Source of the DNA: an uncultured Butyricicoccus sp.
GTDB taxonomy: Bacteria; Bacillota; Clostridia; Oscillospirales; Butyricicoccaceae
NCBI GenBank assembly: GCA_947575935.1
Contig: CANPPM010000050.1
Coordinates: forward strand, 1-12,375
DNA: 12,375 nucleotides
Reading direction: 5' to 3'
Made by a program: the position numbers and the translations under genes. The notes under the pieces were generated by a model. The model saw only the letters and a program-made list of their open reading frames with translations, was not told where the DNA came from and searched no databases. Numbering within the stretch: the first letter of the stretch is position 1; each line of letters starts with the position of its first letter. Shown in pieces: positions 1 to 7,307 of the stretch.

Positions 1-560
1 CTGCGAATCTGGGTGAAGAGCGTGTCAACCTCCCTGTCCGTAATCGCGGAGGTCGGTTCGTCCATCACAATCACTTTGGCAGAAATCGAAATGGCCTTGA
101 CAATCTCAATCAGCTGGCACTGCGCAACGCTGAGATCACGCATATAAGCAGTCGCAGGAATATCAATGCCCAGCTGCCGCAGCAGAGCAGTCGTTTCACG
201 TATCATCGCACGGTTGTCGACCAAGCCCAACCGGGTGCGCAGGCTGCGGCCAAGGTAAATATTCTCAAACACCTGCATATCCAGGACCGGATTGAGCTCC
301 TGGTGGATCATGGCAATCCCCTTGTCCATAGCTTCACGCGGGCTTTTGAGCGAAAGAGGCTCGCCGGCAAAAACAACCTCTCCCGCATCCGCAGTATAAA
401 TCCCCATGAGAATCTTCATAAGCGTCGATTTCCCCGCGCCGTTTTCCCCCATGAGGGCGTGCACCTCGCCGGGCCGGATCTGAAGCGTCACATCGTCAAG
501 CACCTTCACCCCAGGAAAGCTTTTGGCGATATGCTTCATTTCCAGAACAAATTCTGACAT
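1..560 (-). CDS. Sugar ABC transporter ATP-binding protein (RbsA/MglA/XylG type), partial at the C-terminus
   Basis: The first 186 residues are in the window; the rest lies beyond the left edge. The visible part is a complete nucleotide-binding core: Walker A GENGAGKST at residues 38-46, Q-loop glutamine near residue 87 (IHQELN), ABC signature LSVAQCQ at 143-149 and Walker B VIVMDEP at 163-169. The opening (MSEFVLEMKHIAKSFPGVKV) and the signature fit the class that powers import of ribose, galactose, xylose or similar sugars. Members usually have two fused ATPase domains and about 500 residues, working in the cytoplasm with an RbsC-like permease and a periplasmic-type binding protein. The exact sugar cannot be told. 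The ATG start is set by GGAGGG a few bases upstream. No binding-protein gene lies directly upstream; instead there is a long leader behind a perfect promoter at 1048-1076. Family call firm, substrate unknown. Confidence 0.93.
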   Translation of the reverse strand, partial: MSEFVLEMKHIAKSFPGVKVLDDVTLQIRPGEVHALMGENGAGKSTLMKILMGIYTADAGEVVFAGEPLSLKSPREAMDKGIAMIHQELNPVLDMQVFENIYLGRSLRTRLGLVDNRAMIRETTALLRQLGIDIPATAYMRDLSVAQCQLIEIVKAISISAKVIVMDEPTSAITDREVDTLFTQIR

Positions 561-1041
561 ATTACCCTCCTTTTCGTATCACAATATGGTATGCATGCAA
601 AGCAGAACGATAAAAAAAGATCCAACCCACACCCGGACCAGAGGGGTGCGGAAATACAGGCCGCATCATAGGCAGCCCGTCCCCCGACACCGCGCTGTGG
701 GAAGGCGCGAGTCGAACCATTTCTCCTTCGTCTCTGAGACCCTGTTCAGCGCCCCGGAACACACTGCCCGGCAGCGCCAAAGGGAGCGCTGTCCCTTTAC
801 GTTGCAGCGCAGAGATGGCGCGTCCGTCCCGCCAAACCCTGGGATGCTGCGCATCCCCCCTGCCGCCCGCAGACAAAACGTCCGTGTGCAAACATTGATG
901 GAACTGACAAAAAACCTCAGCCAAAAATGATAAAGATGCCAAATCCTCCGCCTGACAGCATGACGCCGCTGCCAGAAGCACTGGCTGCCGGCAGGGCGCT
1001 GTCCAGTGCGCCCTGTCAGCCGTCCGGCGGCCTTAAATGAC
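561..1041 (-). other. Long GC-rich leader or unrecognised structured RNA upstream of the sugar ABC transporter
   Basis: About 480 bases lie between the expected transcription start (near 1041) of a perfect minus-strand promoter and the ATPase start codon. No convincing protein is encoded. Several hairpins can be seen: CAGGGCGC/GCGCCCTG at 992-1015, flanked by GGCTG/CAGCC (983-987 and 1017-1021); GGGATG/CATCCC at 841-857; AAAGGGA/TCCCTTT at 779-798; GTCTC/GAGAC at 730-740; and CCACACCC/GGGTGCGG at 627-651 followed in the transcript by seven U. I looked for hallmarks of RNase P RNA, tmRNA, SRP RNA, T-box and the common riboswitches and found none. It could be an untranslated leader with an attenuator, a separate RNA of about 430 nt, or the remains of a lost gene. 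Confidence 0.4.
612..651 (-). terminator. Possible intrinsic terminator or attenuator ahead of the sugar ABC gene
   Basis: Read on the minus strand, an 8-bp stem (CCGCACCC with GGGTGTGG, one G-U pair; plus-strand positions 627-634 and 644-651) is followed by 8 bases and then a run of seven T (612-618). The gap between stem and T-run is longer than in a textbook terminator, so efficiency is doubtful. It lies about 50 bases before the ATPase start, where an attenuator would sit. Confidence 0.35.
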
Positions 1042-1047
1042 GAAAAT

Positions 1048-1076
1048 ATTATACTTTATTTTAGTGAATTTGTCAA
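1048..1076 (-). promoter_or_regulatory. Perfect sigma-A promoter, minus strand
   Basis: On the minus strand the -35 is TTGACA (1071-1076), the spacer is exactly 17 bp, and the -10 is TATAAT (1048-1053). The surroundings are AT-rich within an otherwise GC-rich region. Expected transcription start is near 1041. The only gene downstream on this strand is the sugar ABC transporter ATPase, about 480 bp away. Confidence 0.88.
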
Positions 1077-1242
1077 ATCATTTTACGTCTGTACCGCGCG
1101 CAGCGAAATCCATATTACCAGGTTTCTGTAGCTGCCGGCCCCATGATATCCCCCCTGCCGGGAGCGCCGTACAGCGCGGTTTTCTATACAGTCCTCCGTT
1201 GGGTTGCCTGCAGCAAAAAGATGTGCGCAGGCCGTCCGGATA

Positions 1243-1266
1243 TGCTATAATAATACAAAAGGGAGG
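1243..1266 (+). promoter_or_regulatory. Extended -10 promoter and ribosome site of the lipase gene
   Basis: TATAAT at 1246-1251 is preceded by TGC, an extended -10 element; no good -35 is present at 16-18 bp. GGGAGG at 1261-1266 lies 9 bases before the ATG at 1276. Transcription would start only about 5 bases upstream of the ribosome site, so the leader is very short. The stretch between this promoter and the divergent one at 1048-1076 shows no gene. Confidence 0.6.
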
Positions 1267-1275
1267 TTCTAAAAG

Positions 1276-2569
1276 ATGCAATTCGTGAAACGTCTGATCC
1301 GCTGCATACCGCTGCTGCTTTTTGCGAATGCAGTTTGGCTTTTCTATACCGCAGGGGCGGCGGGAGGATTTTTGCTGCCGCCCGCCGCAGCGTTTGCCTT
1401 GATGCTGCAGATCCGTCCCTGCCCATCCAGCGCGGCGGCCAACCGCCGCCTGCGGATTCTGCACGGGGGCTGCGAACTACTTTATTTGTTTGCGTTTTGT
1501 TTTCTGCTGCAGTGCGGCATTTTGGTACATACCTTCTCGCCAAAGGCAGTGATGTTCTGGCTCAATGCGCTGTTTTCCCTGTCCGCGCTGTTTATGATCC
1601 TGCTGAACGGCCTGCTGCGTATTTTTTTATGTTCTGCCCAAGCCGGTATCCTGTGGCGGGTGCTTTTACTGTTATTCTGGTGGTTTCCCGGTTTGAATCT
1701 CTACCTGAAGATCGGAAGAGCACACGTCTGAACTCCAGTCACAACGCACCGCCGCCCGTACCGCCTCCCAGCTGTGCCGGACCCGCTATCCGCTTCTGCT
1801 GGTACACGGCATCTTTTTCCGGGACTGGCAGTATCTAGACTATTGGGGCCGGATCACCCCCACCCTGCAGGCCAACGGCGCATGCATCTATTTTGGAAAA
1901 CAGCAGTCGGCCGATGCGGTTTCCCGAAGTGCTGAGGAGCTCTGCGAACAAATCATGCGAGTCATAGAAACTGAGAATTGTGAAAAAGTCAATATCATTG
2001 CACATTCGAAGGGTGGCCTGGACGCCCGCTATGCCATCACGCACTATGGTATGGATCGGTATGTCGCGTCTCTTACCACGATAAATACCCCGCATCGCGG
2101 TTGCCACTTTGCCGACCTGCTGCTTCGGCTTCTGCCAGAACGGGTGATACAGTTCATCGCCGGGCGGTATAATGCACTGTTTCGCAGGTTGGGCGATACC
2201 GCTCCTGATTTTGAAAAGGGGGTTCGGGATTTGACAGCCGCCCGCTGCGAGCAATTCAACCGCGAAACGCCTGACCGGTCCGGTGTGTATTATCAGAGCG
2301 TGACCTCCCGGCTGCGGGGCGCGTTCAGCACGATCTTCCCCATGAATCTCTGCTATCTGCTCATCCGGCGTCTGGACGGCGACAATGACGGATTGGTTGC
2401 CGTTGACTCGGCCATCTGGGGCGACTTCCGCGGTTTGATCGAGCCTCAGCACCGAAAGGGGATTTCACACGGCGACGTTGTCGATCTGCTGCGCGAAAAC
2501 CTGCCCGGTTTTGACGTCCGGGAATATTATGTACAGCTAGTGCACGACTTGAAGACCCGTGGCTTGTAA
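1276..2569 (+). CDS. Membrane-anchored alpha/beta-hydrolase lipase, frame broken by inserted adapter sequence
   Basis: As assembled the gene is in two frames: residues 1-144 run from the ATG at 1276 up to 1707, and the lipase domain resumes after 1742. Removing the 34 adapter bases at 1709-1742 joins them into one open frame of 419 codons. The N-terminal part is very hydrophobic, with four or five probable membrane helices (about residues 9-25, 29-46, 67-88, 92-116, 124-142). The C-terminal part is a lipase: oxyanion region LLLVHGIFFRDW near 162-173, nucleophile motif AHSKG with Ser233, probable acid Asp360 in DGDNDG, and catalytic His387 in KGISHGD. This matches clostridial triacylglycerol-lipase-like proteins that cleave ester bonds in lipids, with the catalytic domain tethered to the membrane. 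Natural substrate and membrane side are unknown. The break is almost certainly technical, so the real gene is probably intact. Confidence 0.85.
1709..1742 (+). other. Illumina TruSeq adapter sequence in the assembly (artefact)
   Basis: These 34 bases match the TruSeq read-1 3' adapter: they begin AGATCGGAAGAGCACACG and continue exactly to the adapter's ...CCAGTCAC end. They are followed by ordinary genomic sequence, not by an index and the rest of the adapter. They encode the familiar contaminant peptides KIGRAHV and RKSTRLNSSH in two frames. The length of 34 is not a multiple of three, which explains the frame break in the lipase gene. This is not biological sequence. Confidence 0.97.
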
Positions 2570-2574
2570 AGCGT

Positions 2575-2594
2575 AACGGCAGCCATATGCCGTT
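2575..2594 (+). terminator. Hairpin just after the lipase stop codon (weak terminator candidate)
   Basis: AACGGCA (2575-2581) pairs perfectly with TGCCGTT (2588-2594) around a 6-base loop, starting 5 bases after the stop codon. No T-run follows, so it is not a standard intrinsic terminator; it may protect the 3' end. The rest of the 206-bp gap before the next gene shows no clear promoter. Confidence 0.25.
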
Positions 2595-2775
2595 CTCCGG
2601 CGCTGCAAATACACTCTGCAAAGCAAGGCCAGCGCCCACTTGAAGGCCGTCAAAGCACTGTCCCAGGGCATCCTTTTTACGGAACAGGGCCTTGCGCAGC
2701 AATAAAAACCTGCTTCGCTCGATCATTTTTCCAATTTTAAGACAGTCCTTTGGAACGTTTCTTCTGGAGGATACA

Positions 2776-3730
2776 ATGAAACAGAAATCACGAAAACGAA
2801 ACGTCAAATCCATAGGGATTATTTTGCTCGCTATCGCCGGACTGCTCCCGCTCGGGCGGATATACGAACAACTCTGCCGGGACGCAGACTACAAACGGTA
2901 TCCGCCCGTAGGAGAAATGGTAGAAATAGACGGCTGCAGTATGCACCTTTGGGCCGATGGCACAGGAACGGCCACAGTGGTATTCAGGGCCGGTTACCAG
3001 ATCCCGAGCGGATATATTGATTTCTATCCGCTGTACAGTGAAATAGTAAAATATACAAGGGTTGCAGTCTATGACAAGCCGGGGTACGGGTGGAGCGAGA
3101 CCACAGAGGCCGCACGGGACATTGACCACATTACAGAAGAAATCCATTCCCTTCTTGAACAGTCGGGAGAAAAGCATCTGTTTGTCGCGCATTCGATCGC
3201 GTCTCTGGAGGCCATCAGGTTTGCGCAGCGCTATGGGGATGAGGTCCGGGGAATTATGCTGATTGACGGCGCGAATCCAGGTATGTACGCCAGTATGGAG
3301 CTTCTTCCATCAGAAACATTTGCCTACCAGCGTGTACGGTTATCCATATGAATCCTGCGTTCTTTCGACCAGCCGGAACGGCATGCCGTCTGTTCCTGGG
3401 ACGTTTACCGAAATCGATCAGTCACTGATCCGCACACTTTTCAATCGGAATCAAATCGAAGAAGGGGACCGCAAAGAGAAAAACGCATTTCAGGTCCTGG
3501 AAGCGGGGCCGCTGGATGGCATTCCTCTTATTATAATCACCTCTTCAGACTTGAACGGCTATGAAGACGGCAGAAAAAATCAAGCGGAACGCTTGGAGTG
3601 GTCCTCTGACAGCAAGCAGATTCTTGTGGATGGCGCCGGGCACGCTGTTCACTGGCACGATCCGGCGTCTATCCATGCCGCCATCCAGGATCTTTTGCAT
3701 GAGATTGAAACCCGCCCCCTGACAGTTTAA
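2776..3730 (+). pseudogene. Alpha/beta hydrolase with N-terminal membrane anchor, frameshifted
   Basis: GGAGG precedes the ATG at 2776. Frame one gives 191 residues to a stop at 3349-3351: a basic start, one hydrophobic segment at about 12-27 (signal anchor), an oxyanion-type region VVFRAG near 68-73, DKPGYGWS near 100-107 and nucleophile motif VAHSIAS with Ser140. The rest of the fold continues in the next frame, open from 3263 to the stop at 3728-3730. It carries RNG...FNRNQIEE, the core strand DGIPLIIITSSD and the probable catalytic histidine in GAGHAVHWHD. Joined, the product would be about 318 residues, near family size, but the cap between FAYQRV and RNGMP looks short, so a small deletion may accompany the shift. 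It may be a decayed gene or a sequence error. The nucleophile elbow has alanine where glycine is usual at both outer positions. Confidence 0.75.
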
Positions 3731-3849
3731 CGGTTTTGCGTTCCCTCCATGCACCGCCTCTCGGATACGCGGTATTGATTGCGGCATATGGCGTACCGCC
3801 TTTCAGCAGTTTGTTTTGCCATAACGCTCCCATAAACAACGGAGACAAT

Positions 3850-3888
3850 ACATTTTAAATCAAATTAAATAAATGTTGTTTAAAATGT
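3850..3888. repeat. Perfect 10-bp inverted repeat upstream of the flagellin promoter
   Basis: ACATTTTAAA (3850-3859) and TTTAAAATGT (3879-3888) are perfect reverse complements separated by 19 bp. The element lies in an AT-rich tract ending 20 bp upstream of the flagellin -35 hexamer. Position and symmetry suit an operator or an UP-like element. As a terminator it would be weak, because the stem is AT-only apart from one pair. Confidence 0.5.
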
Positions 3889-3908
3889 TATAAAGGCCAG
3901 AAAACAAG

Positions 3909-3937
3909 TTGACGAAATATTATGATTATGATAAAAT
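3909..3937 (+). promoter_or_regulatory. Sigma-A type promoter of the flagellin gene
   Basis: TTGACG (3909-3914), a 17-bp spacer and TAAAAT (3932-3937), with TGA directly before the -10 as an extended element. Expected transcription start is near 3944, giving a GC-rich leader of about 140 nt before the ATG at 4085. That leader contains a TGCCG/CGGCA hairpin at 3980-3994 and a strong ribosome site AAAGGAGGA at about 4068-4075. I saw no good sigma-D (flagellar) promoter. Between the hydrolase stop (3730) and 3850 there is nothing beyond a weak GCGGTA/TACCGC pairing. Confidence 0.65.
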
Positions 3938-4084
3938 TAAAAAGGCGATACATACCGGCGGCGCCGTCAAAAAAGACCGTGCCGCAGTACGGCAGGGCTA
4001 CGCCTGACAGGGCGGAGCGGGCAGCCGGTTGGGCGCCGGTGATTTTCGGACATTCCTTGGGATGATAAAGGAGGAGAAAAGCCC

Positions 4085-7000
4085 ATGCGCATCCGAACGA
4101 ACACCTCAGCGCTTCGCGCATTCCGTGAAAGCAAGAAAACGAGAAATGCTTTGTCAAAGAACCTGGAAAAGCTTTCCTCCGGCCTGCGCATCAACCGCGC
4201 CGCCGATGATGCAGCGGGGCTCGGCATTTCAGAAAAAATGCGTGCAAAGATCACGGAGCTGGGCCGTTGCCAGGATAATGTTTTGGAAGGGCAAGATCTG
4301 GCCCGAACGGCGGACGGCGCGCTTGCCGAGATCAATGATATGCTGTGCCGCGCCCGCGGGCTGTGCATCGAGGCGGCCAACGGGACCTACAGCGACCAGG
4401 AGCTGACCTCTATCAGCAACGAGCTGAACAGCCTGTTCCGTGAAATCGACCGGATCACGGCCGGGAGCTGTCACAATACCATCCGGCTGTTTCGCGGAGA
4501 TGTCGAGCCCGATTACCGCGATATCTATGATGAAAATTTTCAGACGCTTCCAACCGGACAGGTTGAGCCCTGGGGGGAGATGGAGTTTGTACAAAGCGAG
4601 GATTTTGACCGCGCAGAGCCGGCCCAACCGGCAACGGCTACTTTTCCTTTGGACGATTCCATTGATTTTGGGGATGTGACAACCTTAGAGGGCAAGTCAA
4701 TCCGCATCGGGAACAATACTTACTATTTTACGGCAAACGCTTCCTCTGTGCCCAGCAGCTCCATGTATACAATATCGCTCAGCGGCAAGAGCACGGAGCA
4801 GGCACTGCAGGCGCTGTCAACTGCGGCCACCGTGCACGCGGTCGAAGTAGACAAGGCGGCCCGTACGGTAAAGCTGACTGCAGAGTGCACAGATCTGGTC
4901 TATTCCCTGACAGCAGACGGCAAAACGAGTAATTATACCGCGAAAAAGGGGAATGGCGAGGCGTATAACGGTCTGCAGGTACAGAACCCTTCCGGCACAC
5001 AGACCCCGCTCTTACAGGTGGATGGCTTCGGGATTCTCAATAATCAGCCCACATATTCGAAAACCGCAACCGCTTCGTTCCAACTATCCCTCCTTGGCAA
5101 TACGATCACCGCCGATCAAGCGAACGACTTGAAACGGAATTCCCTGTCGGTCAGCGGTTGGATGAACAACAACACACACATCTCCGACCGTCTCAGCTTA
5201 TCCGGCGCCGCAGTGAGCGCGGGCATGACCCGGCAGCAGGTTGGGGCAGCGGTTGCCGCAGCGCTGAACAACCAATCCGGATCGCACGGGTTAAAGTACA
5301 GCGCAAGCTATAACGCCACGACAGGGATGCTGGAGGTTACGGCCCAGCAGACTTCCCCGACCGGGCCTATGGGGGTGCGGATCTCAGAGCTCACCACTTC
5401 ACCAACCCCTACGGTAGAAAATAAGAAGCTGTGGGAAAGCACAGCGCTCGGCTTGTCACACAGCAAAACCAGCGGGACGATGGAGTCCGGTGAAAAACAC
5501 GAAATTACAATCCCGGCATCTCCGGCCGTTCCATTTTCCTTTCAGATTGGCAGCAACTACTATCTGTACCACGACGGTTCAAAGCCGTTTACCGAAGGGG
5601 ATTTTAACACAACCTGGTATTCCCCGCAGACGCCGACCCTGATCAATATCAACACCATCGGCGACGTGCAGGGCGACATTGCCAGGCGGGTACAGTCATA
5701 CGTCAACGGCCTTTCCAATGTGGATCCAAGTACGGTTACCACCAGCGGTGGGAAGGTTACATTCAGTTCAAACGTCGGTACCAGCGTCAGCCCCTCTGTC
5801 AGCGGCACAAAGATTACCGTCAATGCCAGAAAAACAACCCCCGGTTCCGGGACGGCAAGCAATCATGTGCTGATGAATACTTCCGTGCCGCTGAATCAGA
5901 CGGCAACGGCGTCTTTCGACCTGGGCGGCGATGTGGCCGCATTGGCCGGCAGAGGGTTCAGCATTAACTCCCAAAGATTTGAATTTACAAACGGCGCAGG
6001 GGTCAACAGCCAATATCAGGATATTGATATCTCATCGTGCACAGATTTGCATGACGTGGCCCAGCTGATTCAGGCACATCTTGCAAGCCCGCCGTATACT
6101 GTCACCCTGAACGGCAGCAAAATGGAGATTTCGGTGACGCGGAACAGCGAATATAAGCTGCCGGTCAGCGACGGCCAAGAAGGGATTCTTGCGGCGGGTG
6201 CAGATCCTGTCGTGTTTTCCGGGGGCGTTAACGTCGGGCATTCTCAAAAGGTGCTGGATTTTTCCTCAATCCACGAGGATAATCTGGATACCCTGCTTGG
6301 CAAAGGGTTCCGCATTAACTGCGCTACCTGCGAGGGCGAGTATATCAACGTCTTTTTCTGCTGGACAAACGACGGTTCTGTGCCGCCGGTTTTTGACCGC
6401 TGGGATTCGGTCAACCATGCGAATCGAACCATTCACAACATTCCGGTCGAACTCTCCAAGGTCACAAGCGGTGATAAAATCGTAGAAAGCATTGTAGAGC
6501 AAGTCCGTCCGACGCTGACCCATTATACCGACGTGGCGATCGGCGATCCGCCGACTACGCTGATTGCAATGGACAAGCGTTTGGGCGACGTCACCGACCC
6601 GAACACGGGCCGGTGGTATCCAGGCAGGGTACAGACCGGCCTAGAGACCAATTTTACCTACAGCGTATCCATCAGCAAGGAGCGGGTTTTTCCGCCGGAC
6701 GGTTCTGTTGCGCTGAAATCTGACCGTGTAAAAATCTATGCCGGTTCCGACCCCGCGCCGCAGTTTATTGACGTCCATTTGCCCTACATCGATCTGGAGT
6801 GGCTGCGTCTGAACCCGCCGGAGCTTGTGGACCTGGCCGCTGCAGATCAGGATCCCTCCGACTGGCTGACACGGGTAGACCAGGCAAACCTTGCCATCTC
6901 GGATGCGCGCGGCACCATCGGCGCCGATTTCAACCGTCTGGAACACGCTTGGCAGGACTTGAACCAAGCGGATATCCAACTGACAGACGCAGAAAGCGGC

Positions 7001-7129
7001 ATCCGCGATGCAGATGTTGCAGAGCTGATGATGGAGCACACAAAATTACAAATTTTAACCCAGTCCCAACAGAGTATGATGGCACAAGCAAATGTGCAGG
7101 CCCAGCAAATCCTGCAACTCTTGAGATGA
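4085..7129 (+). CDS. Giant flagellin with an expanded modular central domain
   Basis: The product has 1014 residues, against about 270-500 for common flagellins. Residues 1-138 form the conserved D0/D1 N-terminus (SSGLRINRAADDAAGL, ARTADGAL), and about 923-1014 form the conserved C-terminus (DAESGIRDADVAELMMEHTK, ending AQQILQLLR). These ends pack into the filament core and carry the export and assembly information. The roughly 780 residues between are surface-exposed and look like diverged beta-rich modules: TATATF or TATASF openings at 183, 327 and 606, and strands such as SIRIGNNTYYF (205), SFQIGSNYYLY (485) and GFSINSQRFEF (624). Nine cysteines (62, 88, 94, 129, 268, 652, 746, 749, 759) are odd, since flagellins usually have none. 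No HExxH motif is visible, so it is not a flagellinolysin. It stands alone, far from other flagellar genes in this window, with its own promoter and terminator. It could be a minor or alternative filament protein. Confidence 0.95.
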   Translation: MRIRTNTSALRAFRESKKTRNALSKNLEKLSSGLRINRAADDAAGLGISEKMRAKITELGRCQDNVLEGQDLARTADGALAEINDMLCRARGLCIEAANGTYSDQELTSISNELNSLFREIDRITAGSCHNTIRLFRGDVEPDYRDIYDENFQTLPTGQVEPWGEMEFVQSEDFDRAEPAQPATATFPLDDSIDFGDVTTLEGKSIRIGNNTYYFTANASSVPSSSMYTISLSGKSTEQALQALSTAATVHAVEVDKAARTVKLTAECTDLVYSLTADGKTSNYTAKKGNGEAYNGLQVQNPSGTQTPLLQVDGFGILNNQPTYSKTATASFQLSLLGNTITADQANDLKRNSLSVSGWMNNNTHISDRLSLSGAAVSAGMTRQQVGAAVAAALNNQSGSHGLKYSASYNATTGMLEVTAQQTSPTGPMGVRISELTTSPTPTVENKKLWESTALGLSHSKTSGTMESGEKHEITIPASPAVPFSFQIGSNYYLYHDGSKPFTEGDFNTTWYSPQTPTLININTIGDVQGDIARRVQSYVNGLSNVDPSTVTTSGGKVTFSSNVGTSVSPSVSGTKITVNARKTTPGSGTASNHVLMNTSVPLNQTATASFDLGGDVAALAGRGFSINSQRFEFTNGAGVNSQYQDIDISSCTDLHDVAQLIQAHLASPPYTVTLNGSKMEISVTRNSEYKLPVSDGQEGILAAGADPVVFSGGVNVGHSQKVLDFSSIHEDNLDTLLGKGFRINCATCEGEYINVFFCWTNDGSVPPVFDRWDSVNHANRTIHNIPVELSKVTSGDKIVESIVEQVRPTLTHYTDVAIGDPPTTLIAMDKRLGDVTDPNTGRWYPGRVQTGLETNFTYSVSISKERVFPPDGSVALKSDRVKIYAGSDPAPQFIDVHLPYIDLEWLRLNPPELVDLAAADQDPSDWLTRVDQANLAISDARGTIGADFNRLEHAWQDLNQADIQLTDAESGIRDADVAELMMEHTKLQILTQSQQSMMAQANVQAQQILQLLR

Positions 7130-7170
7130 CCGGAGAATCCTTTTTCCGTCCGAAATACAACAAAAACAAG

Positions 7171-7208
7171 GCCGGCAGCCGCTTTTATTCGCGCGCTGCC
7201 GGCTTTTT
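7171..7208 (+). terminator. Intrinsic terminator of the flagellin gene
   Basis: A perfect 9-bp stem (GCCGGCAGC at 7171-7179, GCTGCCGGC at 7195-7203) is followed by TTTTT (7204-7208), about 40 bases after the flagellin stop. On the other strand the same hairpin is followed by a broken T-rich stretch (CTTGTTTTTG), so it may also stop transcription of the convergent DUF2971 gene. Confidence 0.92.
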
Positions 7209-7307
7209 GTGCCGAAACAATTTTGAGGATGCGGTGAAGATTTCGAAAAGACCGCGGCGCTGCGTCCCGCACACGGATTTTGGCTAATGTACACGCCTTA
7301 GGCGGCG

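Noticed and set aside
695..735. GGTTCGACTC on the minus strand, like a tRNA or tmRNA T-loop
   Set aside because: The flanking bases do not form a T-stem, and no acceptor stem, anticodon arm or CCA end is present.
562..981. Minus-strand open frame of 139 codons (GTG start) ending just before the sugar ABC ATPase start
   Set aside because: It resembles no protein family, has no ribosome site at its start, has odd composition and overlaps several hairpins. It is best explained as chance openness in GC-rich DNA.
1335..1838. Plus-strand open frame running through the adapter and encoding RKSTRLNSSH
   Set aside because: This peptide is translated adapter; the rest is an out-of-frame shadow of the lipase gene.
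1955..2569. Lipase gene starting at the ATG at 1955
   Set aside because: The frame is open back to the adapter, and the oxyanion region (VHGIFFRDW) lies upstream of this ATG, so it is an internal methionine.
3944..4084. c-di-GMP riboswitch in the flagellin leader
   Set aside because: A few fragments such as GGGCAGCCGG look vaguely similar, but the conserved GAAA tetraloop, receptor and core bases are not seen.
4085..7129. Possible flagellinolysin (proteolytic flagellin)
   Set aside because: The central region has no HExxH zinc-peptidase motif.
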